Shown here: positions 23,377-34,275 of the stretch, in pieces
Position numbering within the stretch: the first letter of the stretch is position 1
How the letters are laid out: every line of letters starts with the position of its first letter
Source: Ligustrum vulgare
Taxonomy: Eukaryota > Streptophyta > Magnoliopsida > Lamiales > Oleaceae
DNA length: 64,000 nucleotides
Reading direction: 5' to 3'
Assembly (NCBI GenBank): GCA_963555705.1
Contig: OY743169.1
Span: 44,318,124-44,382,123, forward strand
Position numbers and translations under genes: made by a program
Notes under the pieces: model-generated
Told to the model about the DNA's origin: nothing
The model's database searches: none
Seen by the model: only the letters and a program-made list of their open reading frames with translations

Positions 23377-24256
23377 TGATGCAAACCACGTAGCAATTGT
23401 AGCTACGCAATCCATAAATTATTGGAATCGACCCAAGAACGCCAAGAACCTCGATTTATGGATCCAATTAAAATTAATTGAACCAAGCAACCAATACAAT
23501 CACTGGGATATATTGACATCTTGATCACAAACAATAATAATTCTCACCGAGATTTGAACAAACAAGATTAACTCGCAAGTTCGGATTTTATTCAATAAAG
23601 AATAAAGGTTGTGAAAGCAAATAGCCTCTCAATTAATATTATCAAAGTTGTGTTCTGAATAATGAAAATTACATCCCTATAAATAGGGTCAAAAACTAGG
23701 TTAAAGAGTTCTAATTAAATAAGGAAACAACTACCTAAAAATAAGGAAATAAAAAACCCTAAAATTCACGCGTATTCGATTTTACTGCCGTGACTAATTT
23801 TCTCACGGCCGTAACCTTGCTTCTGATTCACTCTTACGGCCGTGACAATATGACTTACGGCCGTAAGTCCAAAAACGTCCAAATTCCAATTTTAAGCAGA
23901 AACTCCATTACGGTCGTGATACAACCTTTACGACCGTGATTGCTTATGTCTCGCAAAATCAATTTTCAGCAGAAAGTTGGTTACGGCCGTGAGGAAATAT
24001 ATGTTACGGCCGTAACATTGAAAATTCACATTTTTCTTCGACGGCTTGAATGATGTTGATCCACTCGTCGTTTTGACTCGGCCCCAACATGGAACTTGCT
24101 TCTTTTGATGACACGAACATTGTTTTGGCCATTGTTTCTTGAACTAGCTTGTCCATTGCTTCCTTGGCCCTCTTTGTCTGTAATCGAGTCATCGGCCCTC
24201 CTCTGACCTTCAACGGATCTTTGTGCGGGCTTGTATCCGTGGTCTGGATCACATCA
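23377..24256 (-). repeat. 3' LTR of the intact gypsy element
   Basis: TGATGCAAACC...GGATCACATCA on the plus strand. Eight palindrome cores begin at 23784/23805, 23836/23857, 23910/23930 and 23983/24006. Symmetric TATA-like CCCTATAAATAGGG at 23675-23688. The last ~84 codons of pol lie in this LTR. Confidence 0.95.
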
Positions 24257-27200
24257 TCCCCTCCCTCTTCGAAAGGATTCGACCTCGAATCTGTACCTGC
24301 ATCAAACGGAGACAGATCAGAAACATTAAATGATGCCGAAACATTATACTCACCAGGAAGATCGAGTTTATAGGCATTATTGTTGATCCTTTCGATCACT
24401 TGGAATGGACCATCTCCTCGCGGTTGTAACTTTGACTTGCGCTGTTCTGGAAACCGCTCCTTTCTCAAATGTAACCAATCCCAATCACCGGGTTCAAATA
24501 TGACGCCTTTTCTTCCTTTGTTAGCCTGCGACGCATAATGTTCATTTTTCTTTTCAATCGCCAACCTCACCTTGTCGTGGAGTGCTTTAACCATCTCAGC
24601 CTTTTTCTTTCCATCTAAACTACTATGTTCATTCACAGGTAAAGGAATTAAATCCAATGGTGTTAGCGGATTAAAATCATAAACAATTTCAAATGGTGAA
24701 CAAGAAGTAGTAGAATGTATAGCCCTATTATATGCAAATTCAATAAATGGTAAACACTCTTCCCAATTTTTCAGATTTTTATTGATTATCGTACGCAACA
24801 ATTGAATCATTGTCCTATTTACTACCTCGGTTTGCCCATCAGTCTGTGGGTGACAAGTTGTAGAGAAAAGTAGTTTTGTACCTAATTTGTTCCACAAGAC
24901 CCTCCAAAAATGACTAAGGAATTTAACATCCCTATCCGAGACAATACTTTTAGGAACCCCATGTAAGCGTACGACTTCCCGAAAGAAAATTTCAGCTATG
25001 TTAGTAGCATCATCAGTTTTGTGGCATGGTATGAAATGTGCCATTTTACTAAAGCGATCTACTACCACAAAAATTGAATCTCTTCCCTTCTTAGTCCTAG
25101 GTAATCCCAAAAAAAAATCCATAGAGATATCGACCCAAGGTTCACTAGGTACGGGTAAAGGCATATATAATCCATGAGGTTTAATCCTAGATTTTGCCTT
25201 CTTGCAAGTAATGCATCTACTACAAACCCGAACTAAATCAATTTTCATCTTAGGCCAATAGAAATGTTCACTTAGGATTTCGATGGCCTTTTTAATTCCA
25301 AAATGACCCATTAGACCTCCACTATGGGCCTCTCTCACAAGTAACTCCCTCATTGAACACCTAGGGACACACAATTTATTTTCTCGGAATAAATAATCAT
25401 CATGTTTAAAGAATTTATCCACAGCCCCTTTACCACATGAATCATAAATACTAGAAAAGTCCGGATCACTAACATACATGTCCTTAATGTATTCAAATCC
25501 AAGTAATTTAGAATTTAAAGAATTTAAAAGAACATACCTCCGAGACAATGCATCTGCCACCACATTTTCCTTACCTTGTTTGTATCGGATGACATAGGAA
25601 AATGTTTCAATAAATTCTACCCACCTTGCATGTCTCCTACTCAGCTTAGCTTGACCCCTCAAATGCTTCAAGGATTCATGATCAGTGTGTATCACGAACT
25701 CCCGTGGCCACAAGTAATGTTGCCATGTCTCCAAAGCGCGCACAAGTGAGTATAACTCCTTGTCATATGTGGGATAATTAAGTGCAGCCCCTTTTAGTTT
25801 TTCACTAAAATAGGCGATTGGCCTTTGATCCTGCATTAAAACAGCTCCAATGCCTAGCCCTGGGGCATCACATTCAATCTCAAAAGCCTTGTCAAAGTTA
25901 GGAAGTGATAAAACCGGTGCTTCACATAACATATTTTTGATAGTATCAAATGCATGCTCCTGTTCTACACCCCATTTAAACCCTACACTCATTTTGACAA
26001 TTTCTGTGAGTGGTGCGGCAATCGTGCTAAAATTTTTAACAAAGCGCCTATAAAAACTAGCCAAGCCATGAAAACTCCTAACCTCAGTTATGCTTTTAGG
26101 TGTTGGCCACTCTTTAATAGCTTTGATTTTCTCTTCATCTACTTCTACCCCTTTAGCACTAACCACATAACCAAGAAACACAACTTTTTCCATGCAAAAC
26201 TCACACTTTTTAAAGTTAGCAAAAAGTTGCTCTTGTCTTAAAACCACAAGCACACACCTAACATGCTCCACATGTTCATTCAAAGTTTTACTGTATATCA
26301 AGATATCATCGAAGTAAACTACAACGAATTTACCTATAAATGCACGTAAAACATGATTCATTAAACGCATAAATGTGCTAGGTGCATTAGTAAGTCCAAA
26401 AGGCATTACTAACCATTCATACAGGCCATACTTAGTTTTAAATGCAGTTTTCCACTCATCTCCTTCTTTCATTCGAATTTGATGATAACCACTCTTAAGG
26501 TCAATTTTACTAAATATGCTAGAGCCATGCAATTCATCCAACATATCATCTAACCTAGGAATAGGATGACGATACTTTACCGTTATGTTGTTGATGGCTC
26601 TACAATCAACACACATTCTCCACGTCCCGTCCTTCTTCGGCACAAGTAACACGGGTACGGCACATGGACTCATGCTTTCCCTTATGTACCCCTTACTCAT
26701 TAATTCCTCCACTTGCTTTTGAAGCTCCTTTGTCTCCTCGGGATTACTCCTATAAGCTGGACGGTTTGGAATGACTGCTCCAGGTATAAAATCAATTTGA
26801 TGTTCAATACCTCGAATGGGTGGTAACCCACTAGGTATGTCATCTGGAAACACATCCTCGAATTCCTGCAATAAAGAAATAGCCAAACTAGGGAGGGATT
26901 TGTTAGTTTCATCAAATGCAAGGAATGATTCCTTGTAGAGCAGAAGGACCATCGGTCGTTCTTCCATGAATGCCTTTTTGATTTCACTCCTTTTTACGTA
27001 GAAACTCATTTTTCTTTCTTTTCTGGCACTCTTCGCCCCCTCTCCTTTTTCTGAGGTATGTACCCCAACACTCTTTTTTTCTCTCGCCTCTCCTTTTTCT
27101 GGAGTCGTGGCTCCAACTCTCTTTTCCTCTCCTTTTTCTGAGGTCGTGGCCTCAACTCTCTTTCTCTCATTTTCCTTTACTCTTTTTTCTTCATCATTTT

Positions 27201-28104
27201 TCAGTTTTATTTGATCTTCATACACTTGTGATGGTGTCAATGGTGCAAGTGTAATGGTTTTTCCCCCTTTGATAAAGCTATACCTATTTTTATACCCATC
27301 ATGCGTGACCTTCCTATCATATTGCCAAGGCCTACCTAACAAAATGTGCCCAGCATGCATAGGTACCACATCACACATAACTTCATCCACATAGTTACCA
27401 ATAGAAAAATTCACCAACACCCTCATATTCACCTTAATTTCTCCACTATCATTTAACCATTGAAGCCTATAAGGTTTAGGATGTTTTAACAGAGGTAGTC
27501 CTAATTTTTCAACAAGTATAGTACTAGCGACGTTAGTGCAACTACTACCATCAATAATCATACTACATACCTTGTTATTTATGCGACATCGTGTATGGAA
27601 TATGTTCTCCCGTTGTTGTTCCAAATCATTCGTGTTGATTTGAGCACTAAGAGCTCGCCTTGCCACCAATAACTCGCCATGCTCCCCGGATAATACATCC
27701 TCATCATCACATACTTCCTCCAATGCCGGCATATCGCTATAATCCTCTTCCTCACTATCACTCTCCATGGCTCCATCCTTTCGCACAAGTATCACTCGCC
27801 TATTAGGACATTGAGATGCCACATGTCCTCTCCCCAAACATTTGAAGCATTGAATGTCTCTACTCCTAGATGGTTGAGGTTCCCCTTTAGGTACGAATTT
27901 ATTAGCTTGTTCCTCCTTCCCCTTTGGTGCCTCAAATTTCCCCTTTGGCGCTTCAAACTTTCCTTTAGAAACAGCCCCATCTCCTTTACTTTCCCACTTC
28001 GGCTTCCAAGAAGAATTAGAACCAGATGGATACCTTACTATCCCCTTTTTCTTTATTTGCTTCTCCACCTTTATAGCCATGTGCAACATATCCTCCATCT
28101 CCAA
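24004..28104 (-). CDS. gypsy Pol (zinc knuckle, protease, RT, RNase H, integrase)
   Basis: A 1366-residue open frame, intact to its stop. In order: CCHC zinc knuckle (residues 86-99, [14 protein letters not shown]); aspartic protease with IIDGSS (D185-G186-S187); charged EKGE-type linker repeats (about 310-365); reverse transcriptase ([11 protein letters not shown] at 532-542, YFDD at 597-600); RNase H (ECDAPG at 744-749, TDHES near 807-811); integrase with the HHCC finger (H927, H934, C964, C967) and catalytic D996, D1057 and E1093 (35 residues between the last two); C-terminal region with [16 protein letters not shown] instead of a chromodomain. The last ~84 residues are encoded by U3 of the LTR. 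The Met at 28104 is internal: the protein is the continuation of Gag, separated only by a TAA at 28105-28110 where relatives have CAA (Gln). The polyprotein copies and integrates the element from virus-like particles. The clade within Ty3/gypsy is not certain. Confidence 0.96.
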   Translation of the reverse strand: MEMEDMLHMAIKVEKQIKKKGIVRYPSGSNSSWKPKWESKGDGAVSKGKFEAPKGKFEAPKGKEEQANKFVPKGEPQPSRSRDIQCFKCLGRGHVASQCPNRRVILVRKDGAMESDSEEEDYSDMPALEEVCDDEDVLSGEHGELLVARRALSAQINTNDLEQQRENIFHTRCRINNKVCSMIIDGSSCTNVASTILVEKLGLPLLKHPKPYRLQWLNDSGEIKVNMRVLVNFSIGNYVDEVMCDVVPMHAGHILLGRPWQYDRKVTHDGYKNRYSFIKGGKTITLAPLTPSQVYEDQIKLKNDEEKRVKENERKRVEATTSEKGEEKRVGATTPEKGEAREKKSVGVHTSEKGEGAKSARKERKMSFYVKRSEIKKAFMEERPMVLLLYKESFLAFDETNKSLPSLAISLLQEFEDVFPDDIPSGLPPIRGIEHQIDFIPGAVIPNRPAYRSNPEETKELQKQVEELMSKGYIRESMSPCAVPVLLVPKKDGTWRMCVDCRAINNITVKYRHPIPRLDDMLDELHGSSIFSKIDLKSGYHQIRMKEGDEWKTAFKTKYGLYEWLVMPFGLTNAPSTFMRLMNHVLRAFIGKFVVVYFDDILIYSKTLNEHVEHVRCVLVVLRQEQLFANFKKCEFCMEKVVFLGYVVSAKGVEVDEEKIKAIKEWPTPKSITEVRSFHGLASFYRRFVKNFSTIAAPLTEIVKMSVGFKWGVEQEHAFDTIKNMLCEAPVLSLPNFDKAFEIECDAPGLGIGAVLMQDQRPIAYFSEKLKGAALNYPTYDKELYSLVRALETWQHYLWPREFVIHTDHESLKHLRGQAKLSRRHARWVEFIETFSYVIRYKQGKENVVADALSRRYVLLNSLNSKLLGFEYIKDMYVSDPDFSSIYDSCGKGAVDKFFKHDDYLFRENKLCVPRCSMRELLVREAHSGGLMGHFGIKKAIEILSEHFYWPKMKIDLVRVCSRCITCKKAKSRIKPHGLYMPLPVPSEPWVDISMDFFLGLPRTKKGRDSIFVVVDRFSKMAHFIPCHKTDDATNIAEIFFREVVRLHGVPKSIVSDRDVKFLSHFWRVLWNKLGTKLLFSTTCHPQTDGQTEVVNRTMIQLLRTIINKNLKNWEECLPFIEFAYNRAIHSTTSCSPFEIVYDFNPLTPLDLIPLPVNEHSSLDGKKKAEMVKALHDKVRLAIEKKNEHYASQANKGRKGVIFEPGDWDWLHLRKERFPEQRKSKLQPRGDGPFQVIERINNNAYKLDLPGEYNVSASFNVSDLSPFDAGTDSRSNPFEEGGDDVIQTTDTSPHKDPLKVRGGPMTRLQTKRAKEAMDKLVQETMAKTMFVSSKEASSMLGPSQNDEWINIIQAVEEKCEFSMLRP

Positions 28105-28107
28105 ATA

Positions 28108-28850
28108 ATGTTATAGTTCAACCACATTAGCTATATCCCTATTCAACCCATTCAAAAATCGAGCCATCGTAGCCTCCCTATCCTCTTCTACATTGGCTCT
28201 AATCATCAACATCTTCATCTCCTTATGATAATCCTCCACACTCTTTGATCCTTGGTAGAGACTTTGTAATTTTTGATGCAGTTCCCGATGGTAATGACTA
28301 GGGACGAACCTCTTTCTCATGATAGCTTTTAATTCATCCCAAGTACTAACGGGTCTCTCGCGATTCCTTCTCCTAGAAGTCACCAATTGATCCCACCAAA
28401 TAATAGCGTAATCGGAGAATTCAAGTACAGCTACCTTAACCTTTTTCTCTTCCGAATAAGTGTAGCAATTGAAAATTAATTCATTTTCTTTTCCCATTCT
28501 AGGTATGCTTCCGGATCACTCCTACCCTTGAATGACGGAATTGTCATTTTGATGTTGCTCATACTACCATCCATTCTATCACCACCAAGATCTCTATCCC
28601 TTCTTCCATGCCTAACTACTCTATCCACAATTGCCCCATTGTCAAAATCACTACCTTCTTCATTCTCATCGATCCCCTCCACTCTACGACCTTGCCCGCC
28701 TTGCCTACGGGCATTAGGCATTTCCCGAGGTTGCTCAAGCCTTTCTAACCTACCTAACACATCCCCAAACAACCGCTCAAACCGTTGTACCATCTCTTCC
28801 GTCATGTTGGCTCGATTGTTGTTTTTTGTAGTAGAAGATTGTTCAGACAT
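28108..28850 (-). pseudogene. gypsy Gag, one frameshift and one nonsense codon
   Basis: Likely start is MSEQSSTTKN at 28850 (nine codons inside the longest frame). The first ~125 residues hold an Arg/Glu-rich region and end in SFKGRSDPEAYLEWEKKM. A 1-base deletion near 28478-28480 shifts the frame, after which the retrotransposon Gag core follows: [71 protein letters not shown] just after VEL (related copy: [12 protein letters not shown]) separates it from the zinc knuckle and Pol. Gag forms the particle. Only two point lesions disable this element's polyprotein. Confidence 0.93.
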
Positions 28851-28877
28851 CCTAAAACTAAATATTATATGCCTCAA

Positions 28878-29400
28878 GTGTATTTCGCTCGTGTATCACT
28901 CAAAGTTTGGCTTTTACCCTCTATTGATCTCACCTCTCTGCCTTTTTCCACTCAATAGCTTTCACCCCAATTGCTTTAAAGAATGAACCCGAACTCAAAC
29001 AAGTTTAAGCCCGAATGATTCAAATCGAGTAAGAGTGAGAATTTATGAATTTGTTGGAAAACTTGAAGAAGACCTTTAGAGATTTGAATTTTGACTCTTA
29101 TAAGGGACTTGACACTTTTATGGAAACTAAGATTGTTTCAAGAAAATAATTCTTGAAATCAAATATCAGCTATTTTAATGAGAATTTTTCGTTTTTTTTT
29201 TAAATTCTCGAAAATTCAACTACGAGAAAGACGCAACAAACGAAATTTAATTTGGATAACAAACGAAGGAAATAACGACTATTGAATTTTTTGTGACACT
29301 TTTCTGTATTAAAGACTCAAAAACTGGAAGAACACGAAGAACAAGAATAAGAAACTCAAGAAAACAAAAACAAAGATATAACCTTGATTTTTGGAGCCTA
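28878..29400 (-). promoter_or_regulatory. gypsy leader between primer site and gag
   Basis: Non-coding leader of about 550 bases. It contains a perfect stem TTCAAGAA/TTCTTGAA with a 5-nt loop at 29137-29157 and, just before gag (28885-28965), a block (GGAAAAAGGCAGAG, AATAGAGGG, GAGTGATACACGAG) also found before gag of the plus-strand copies at 41815-41890 and 45495-45570. Candidate packaging or dimerisation signals. Confidence 0.6.
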
Positions 29401-29415
29401 AGCTCTGATACCAGA

Positions 29416-30297
29416 TGATTCAAACCACGTAGTAATTGTAGCTACGCAACCCACAAATTATTGTAATCGACCCAAGAACGCCAAGAACCTCGATTTATGG
29501 ATCCAATTAAAATTAATTGAACCAAGCAACCAATACAATCACTGGGATATATTGACCTCTTGATCACAAACAATAATAATTCTCACCGAGATTTGAACAA
29601 ACAAGATTAACTCGCAAGATCGGATTTTATTCAATAAAGAATAAAGGTTGTGAAAGCAAATAGCCTCTCAATTAATATTATCAAAGTTGTGTTCTGAATA
29701 ATGAAAATTACATCCCTATAAATAGGGTCAAAAACTAGGTTAAAGAGTTCTAATTAAACAAGGAAACAACTACCTAAAAATAAGGAAATAAAAAACCCTA
29801 AAATTCACGCGTATTCGATTTTACGGCCGTGACTAATTTTCTCACGGCCTTAACCTTGCTTCTGATTCACTCTTACGGCCGTGACAATATGACTTACGGC
29901 CGTAAGTCCAAAAACGTCCAAATTCCAATTTTAAGAAGAAACTCCATTACGGCCGTGATACTCAACCTTTACGGTCGTGATTGCTTATGTCTCGCAAAAT
30001 CAATTTTCAGCAGAAAGTTGGTTACGACCGTGAGGAAATATATGTTACAGCCGTAACATTGAAAATTCACATTTTTCTTCGACGGCTTGAATGATGTTGA
30101 TCCACTCGTCGTTTTGACTCGGCCCCAACATGGAACTTGCTTCTTTTGATGACACGAACATTGTTTTGGCCATTGTTTCTTGAACTAGCTTGTCCATTGC
30201 TTCCTTGGCCCTCTTTTTCTACAATCGAGTCATCGGCCCTCCTCTGACCTTCAACGGATCTTTGTGCGGGCTTGTATCCGTGGTCTGGATCACATCA
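29416..30297 (-). repeat. 5' LTR of the intact gypsy element
   Basis: Partner of 23377-24256. It holds the promoter: minus-strand TATA-like CCCTATTTATAGGG at 29714-29727, downstream of the palindrome array (about 29820-30055) in element sense. The short plus-strand frame at 30190 is a shadow of the Pol tail. Confidence 0.95.
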
Positions 30298-30302
30298 TTC
30301 CC

Positions 30303-30879
30303 TCACCATGGTGTGGTATTGAGATGGAACTGGAAGAATGGACTCATCTGTACCATATATAACGTCATCAACGGATACTTTAACATGATTGGTCAAGAGT
30401 GGTTGATGGTGTACCACAATCTCAAGTCTGAACGGAAAAATCGTCCCTTTCGCGACTATTTGATAGTCACCATTAATATTAGCCCCTACAGTTGAAATAA
30501 AATCAATAGTATTCAAAAACTATATAATTTAACATTAAATACCTGAATCCCATCAAATGGATATGGATTAACAAAGTCATCTGCTGTGAGTTGGGGGTTG
30601 GGGATGTGAAGTTATGTCCACCTCGACATCAAGATTTACACCCGTGCAATGGAGCATAGCATTATATCTGTGCTGCATATTTTCAAATTGACTCCGTATC
30701 TCGACATAATCTATTTCCTGACCCACTGGACGATACTAGCCTCCACCTCCTTCTTGATCATCTCCCTAATATCATCTATCGACATGACCTCACTGGATTG
30801 TCTATTGAAATCATTAGGTCTTCCAAAAAAATTCCTTACCATGATATGACACCATACCCCCTCACCCGACTAGGGTGAT
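30303..30879 (-). pseudogene. CACTA gene fragment upstream of the Ulp1 domain
   Basis: Minus strand reads FFGRPNDFNRQSSEVMSIDD, a helical Glu/Arg-rich stretch (EMIKKEVEASIVQWVRKE, about 30690-30790) and then, after a likely intron or gap near 30520-30600, a 73-residue frame ending VPSQYHTMVRE at the gypsy insertion. The latter is the segment that in plant CACTA proteins precedes the Ulp1 domain, and it joins in frame to EAIGSFRQWP at 23371. On the right it is cut by Cassandra at 30880. Confidence 0.75.
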
Positions 30880-30956
30880 TGTAATACCCAGGCCAGGAAA
30901 GTACAAAAGAATTGATAGGTACTACTCATACCAACAAGGTGCACCTTCTTTTCCTG

Positions 30957-31052
30957 AAATCCATCGTTAGAAACTTCACAGTTAAGCGTGCTTGAATTGC
31001 AAACAATTTGGGATGGGTGACCTCCTGGGAAGTTTTCTCAGGGAGTGTGCGA
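30957..31052 (+). ncRNA. 5S rRNA-derived module in Cassandra LTR 1
   Basis: Contains AGTTAAGCGTGCTTG (A-box region of plant 5S rRNA) and GGATGGGTGACCTCCTGGGA (C-box region, a perfect match to the plant consensus as I know it). It is not a 5S rRNA gene: the 5' third is absent and the flanks are LTR. It probably retains an internal RNA polymerase III promoter. Confidence 0.9.
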
Positions 31053-31399
31053 GTAAGGACAAAGCATGCCAAAAAGACTTGTGTTGGTACTGTGGGGACA
31101 GTACGTCGTCATCTAATGGCCGGGACATCCCGTTAAGTGGGACCCTGGTCGTTACAAATGGTATCAGAGCCGGTCGCTAGCCGAAAATCGGGAACTAAGT
31201 GATATGCGGGACAAAGTACTATGCCGTAGGGCGGGAGCCACCTTTGGGCCCTCCTCTAGAATCCCAATGCCTGGAAACAGATCCTCAAATGGGTTAAGCA
31301 CGATGAGGACGTCGCGAGTCTAACGAGGGGTGATTGTAACACTCAGGCCAGGAAAGTACAATACTACTCATACTAACAAGGTGCACCTTCTTTTCCGGA

Positions 31400-31495
31400 A
31401 GTCCATTGTTAGAAACTTCACAGTTAAGATTGCTTGGCTTGCAGAAATTTTGGGATGGGTGACCTCCTGGGAAGTTTTCTCAGGGAGTGTGTGAG
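31400..31495 (+). ncRNA. 5S rRNA-derived module in Cassandra LTR 2
   Basis: Same module as in LTR 1, with the A-box region changed (AGTTAAGATTGCTTGG) but the C-box GGATGGGTGACCTCCTGGGA unchanged. In LTR 3 the module is cut off after CTCCACAGT and the LTR resumes at CATCTAACAGCC. Confidence 0.9.
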
Positions 31496-31931
31496 TGAGG
31501 ACACAGCATGCCGAAAAGACTCGTGTTGGTACTGTGGGGATAGTATGTCGTCATCTAACGGTTGGGATAGCCCATTAAGTGGGACTCAGGTCGTTACAAA
31601 TGGTATCAGAGTCGGCCGCTAGCCAGAAATCAGGAACTAGGTGCTATGAAGGACTAAGTGCTACGCCGTAGGGCGGGAGCCACCTTTGGGCCCTCCTCTA
31701 GAATCCCAACGCCTGGCAACAGATCCTCAGATAGGTTAAGCGCGACGAGAACGTCACGAGTCTAACGAGGGGTGATTGTAACACCCATGCTAGGAAAGCA
31801 CAAAAGAATTGATAGGTACTACTCATACCAACAAGGTCCACCTTCTTTTCCAGAAGTTCATCGTTAGAAACTCCACAGTCATCTAACAGCCGGGACAGCC
31901 TGTTAAGTGGGACCCGGATCGTTACAGTGAT

Positions 31932-32813
31932 CCTTCTTACCAAGGGCTTCTCATAAGACATCGTGGTATCTCTTTGGAACAAATGTCCCTTAAGTGGCTT
32001 CCTCATATTTTTTCAATTTGTTCCAAAAAAACATGAAAACTAAATTAGTGTACTCAAGTGAACTTTAAATTCATAGTATGAAAAACTAGATGCTATACTT
32101 ACATTTTTTTTTCAATACAGCCCCCTCATTTTCTCATTGGAAACTAAATAAGTTCTATCTTTTTTGATCTTGCTTGAACCCAATCTAAACTACCGATCTT
32201 CGCTTAAAATGGACAAGCTAATTGACCAGTGTGAAGAGCCAGGTAAACTCATCCCGGTATAACCAACATAGCCCAAAAATGTGGATGCTAGTTGTGCAAT
32301 TGGCTTACCTTGGCTTCCTTACTTTTTTCCTTGAAAGAAAATCATCACATGTTTTTAGTTTTCAACTCAATGATAAGAAATTAATAAATATCATGACATT
32401 ACTATTCACGCGTACAATTAAATAAACCTTGAAATTCTCAATCACATTCTTTCTTTAACAACTCACATTGCTCTTTCGTCAAGAAATCATATAGCCGAGT
32501 AGGTTATGCCTAATTTGGGCACTCATTGATAATGAAATCACACGCCAACCTTTTTCTTGAAGTCTTTCCATTTTCATCCCCGCAACTTTCAAAATAATTC
32601 ATTTTCTCTTGTCATCGGGAATGCTTAAAGAGAAAAATAATATGCGATGTTATTAAATAAAAAAATTATTAATTAAATATTTATGAAGTGGTATGATACC
32701 TTGATATCTTCCCAAATCACGTCCTTAAGGCCTTGATCAACTTTATGCCATTCACTGATATTTATATCCACATGAACACATACCAAAAGACCCTATGTAA
32801 GATTTAAAGTTCG

Positions 32814-32881
<68 letters not shown>

Positions 32882-33025
32882 TGATCCCAACGCTTGTAAT
32901 TTGCTTCAAGTTTATCTTCCCCTAAAGTTGCTTCTGGTTGTATACCAAGAGAAAATGTAGGGGTTTCATCAAAGTGATCGTAGTCTTCTTCATCCACCAC
33001 ATAACAAATGCAAACAATACGTCTC
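31932..33025 (-). pseudogene. CACTA gene fragment between DUF4216 and the Ulp1 part
   Basis: From the right: CYVVDEEDYDHFDETPTFSLG (end of the DUF4216 region, 32900-33025), then EANYKRWDHD and a (TA)n run (32818-32879) that inflates the frame with Tyr-Ile repeats, then VDQGLKDVIWEDIK (about 32700-32745), a probable intron near 32640-32700, a basic stretch near 32500-32620, and EALGKKDH beside Cassandra (31932-31960). Stops break it throughout. The order matches the region of CACTA genes that joins the transposase to the Ulp1-related part. Confidence 0.7.
32818..32879. repeat. (TA)31 microsatellite
   Basis: Uninterrupted TA dinucleotides inside the CACTA gene. Confidence 0.97.
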
Positions 33026-34014
33026 TGATGCGAACCCGGGAGGCGGGAGGGGGTCCGCGTCGTAGCTCGCGGAATAATGCTTGAAAAGTTCCGAATTCAG
33101 GTTGGAATGGACGAGAACACTACAACCCGAGCCTCACGACGTAAGAACCATGGGTATATTAAACCCAAGACCCGTTACAATGCAGAAACAAGAACTGTAA
33201 TGGTTTGAACGCCACAAAGGATGCCCATGCCTTTGATAAGTTTGATTTGTTGAACACCACAAATATCCCACAATATTTGATAAGTTCGAAGTTTGGTCAA
33301 TTCCAGAACAATGTTGAGAAAACACTCAAAATATTTTTCATTCATCAAAAGTCTTACTTTTACATTCAATGGAAAAACATATAAATAGGCAAAATAAACC
33401 CTAGTCGCTAACTGACTCCGAATAGAATTCTAATTAGGCTAAAATAGCTAAAATAACTAAAATAACCATAATAACAAAAATTTCCAAAAGAATTAAAAAC
33501 TAAAAATAACCAACTAAACCTAGCTACAAAACAAAGGCAAAAAACGTGTAACTTGAATTACGGCCGTAACAATTGTCTTTACGGATCAAAATGTAGTTTA
33601 GTTTGTTACGGCCGTAACATTTGTCCTTACGGCCGTGAGATACTTGCTGAATAACAAAATTACCAAACTTCAGTTACAGTCGTGAAATCATTCCTTACGG
33701 CTGTGAGAGCCCAAGTTACGACCGTAAATGCTGTTCTGCCCAAATTGTGCGCTGATGATGTTATGGCCGTAATTATGGTGGTTACGGTCATAAAAGCCCT
33801 TCTGCCCTGATTTCTGATCCTTTGACGTGAATTGGATCTAGACTCGAACCCAACCCGAACTTGTTCATTTTCCTATGTAGAATATTGTTGAATTGCCCGT
33901 ATCTTAATTTCTCATTTTTGACGCCATTTTCGGATCACATCATTCCCTCTTCCTTTAAGATGATTCGTCCCAAATCATAACATTGTTCTTAGCTTCTTTT
34001 TCCGAATCACATCA
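33026..34014 (-). mobile_element. solo LTR of the palindrome gypsy group with extended U3, TSD gtctc
   Basis: TGATGCGAACCCGGG...CGAATCACATCA, flanked by gtctc at 33021-33025 and 34015-34019. Palindrome cores or their decayed forms start at 33560, 33581, 33608, 33629, 33676, 33697, 33718, 33763 and 33784. It is about 70 bases longer than its relatives because an extra module (purine tract plus second TGATGTGATCC-like start) lies inside its U3 end. It cuts the CACTA DUF4216 region. Confidence 0.95.
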
Positions 34015-34019
34015 GTCTC

Positions 34020-34275
34020 TTTCCTTGAAGGACAACTGACCACTTAATATTAGCAAGATGAATAATGCAAAATACCTAAATCGCTTGTGATGCAAGTATG
34101 AATGGCTCATTAAGATAACCCAGCCAACCAAAATCGACCAAAGTGAAACCTAATTTATCCACACGAACACCTCATTAGTTATCAACCCATTTACATCGGA
34201 TGAGAGGAAACTTGAAGTCCTTGTAATCAAGTCATTGCAGCATCTACTGGCCAGGTATCTTTGGCACTGGAAAAA
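34020..34275 (-). pseudogene. CACTA transposase DUF4216 fragment
   Basis: Minus strand reads DYKDFKFPLIRCKWVDN, VDKLGFTLVDFGWLGYLNEP, FILASQAI and a variant of KWSVVLQGKR, the usual sequence of the DUF4216 domain that follows the transposase in plant CACTA proteins. Nonsense codons are present. It is bounded by solo LTRs on both sides (left boundary 34014/gtctc, right boundary 34276). Confidence 0.85.

Larger units (their letters stand above)
23377..30297 (-). mobile_element. complete, nearly intact Ty3/gypsy element, TSD ttccc
   Basis: TSD ttccc at 23372-23376 and 30298-30302. LTRs of 880 and 882 bases (23377-24256 and 29416-30297) differ only at scattered bases, so the insertion is recent. 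Element order on the minus strand: 5' LTR, primer site 29401-29413 (TGGTATCAGAGCT), leader, gag (one 1-base deletion, one nonsense codon), intact pol, purine tract (24257-24276), 3' LTR. It interrupts the CACTA gene between VRE and AIGSFRQWP. Confidence 0.97.
30880..31926 (+). mobile_element. Cassandra-type TRIM, tandem array of three LTRs, TSD gtgat
   Basis: LTRs at 30880-31156 (277), 31335-31598 (264) and 31777-31926 (150, internally deleted), with interiors 31157-31334 and 31599-31776. Each interior begins with a primer site (TGGTATCAGAGCC at 31159-31171; TGGTATCAGAGTC in the second) and ends with GAGGGGTGAT. LTRs start TGTAA and end CGTTACA. gtgat precedes the first LTR (30875-30879) and follows the last (31927-31931). 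5S rRNA-like modules in the LTRs and the absence of coding identify Cassandra. Removing the array restores the CACTA phrase EALGKKDH...VRGYGV. The two 60-residue frames here are not genes. Confidence 0.95.

Noticed and set aside
30957..31495. 5S rRNA genes
   Set aside because: Only the middle and 3' parts resemble 5S rRNA. Each copy is embedded in an LTR with a primer site next to it, which identifies Cassandra.
30992..31622. Two similar 62-residue plus-strand frames
   Set aside because: They read through the Cassandra LTRs and 5S modules. No protein family.
32752..33000. 82-residue frame ending in Tyr-Ile repeats as an independent protein
   Set aside because: It is a CACTA transposase segment reading into a (TA)n microsatellite.
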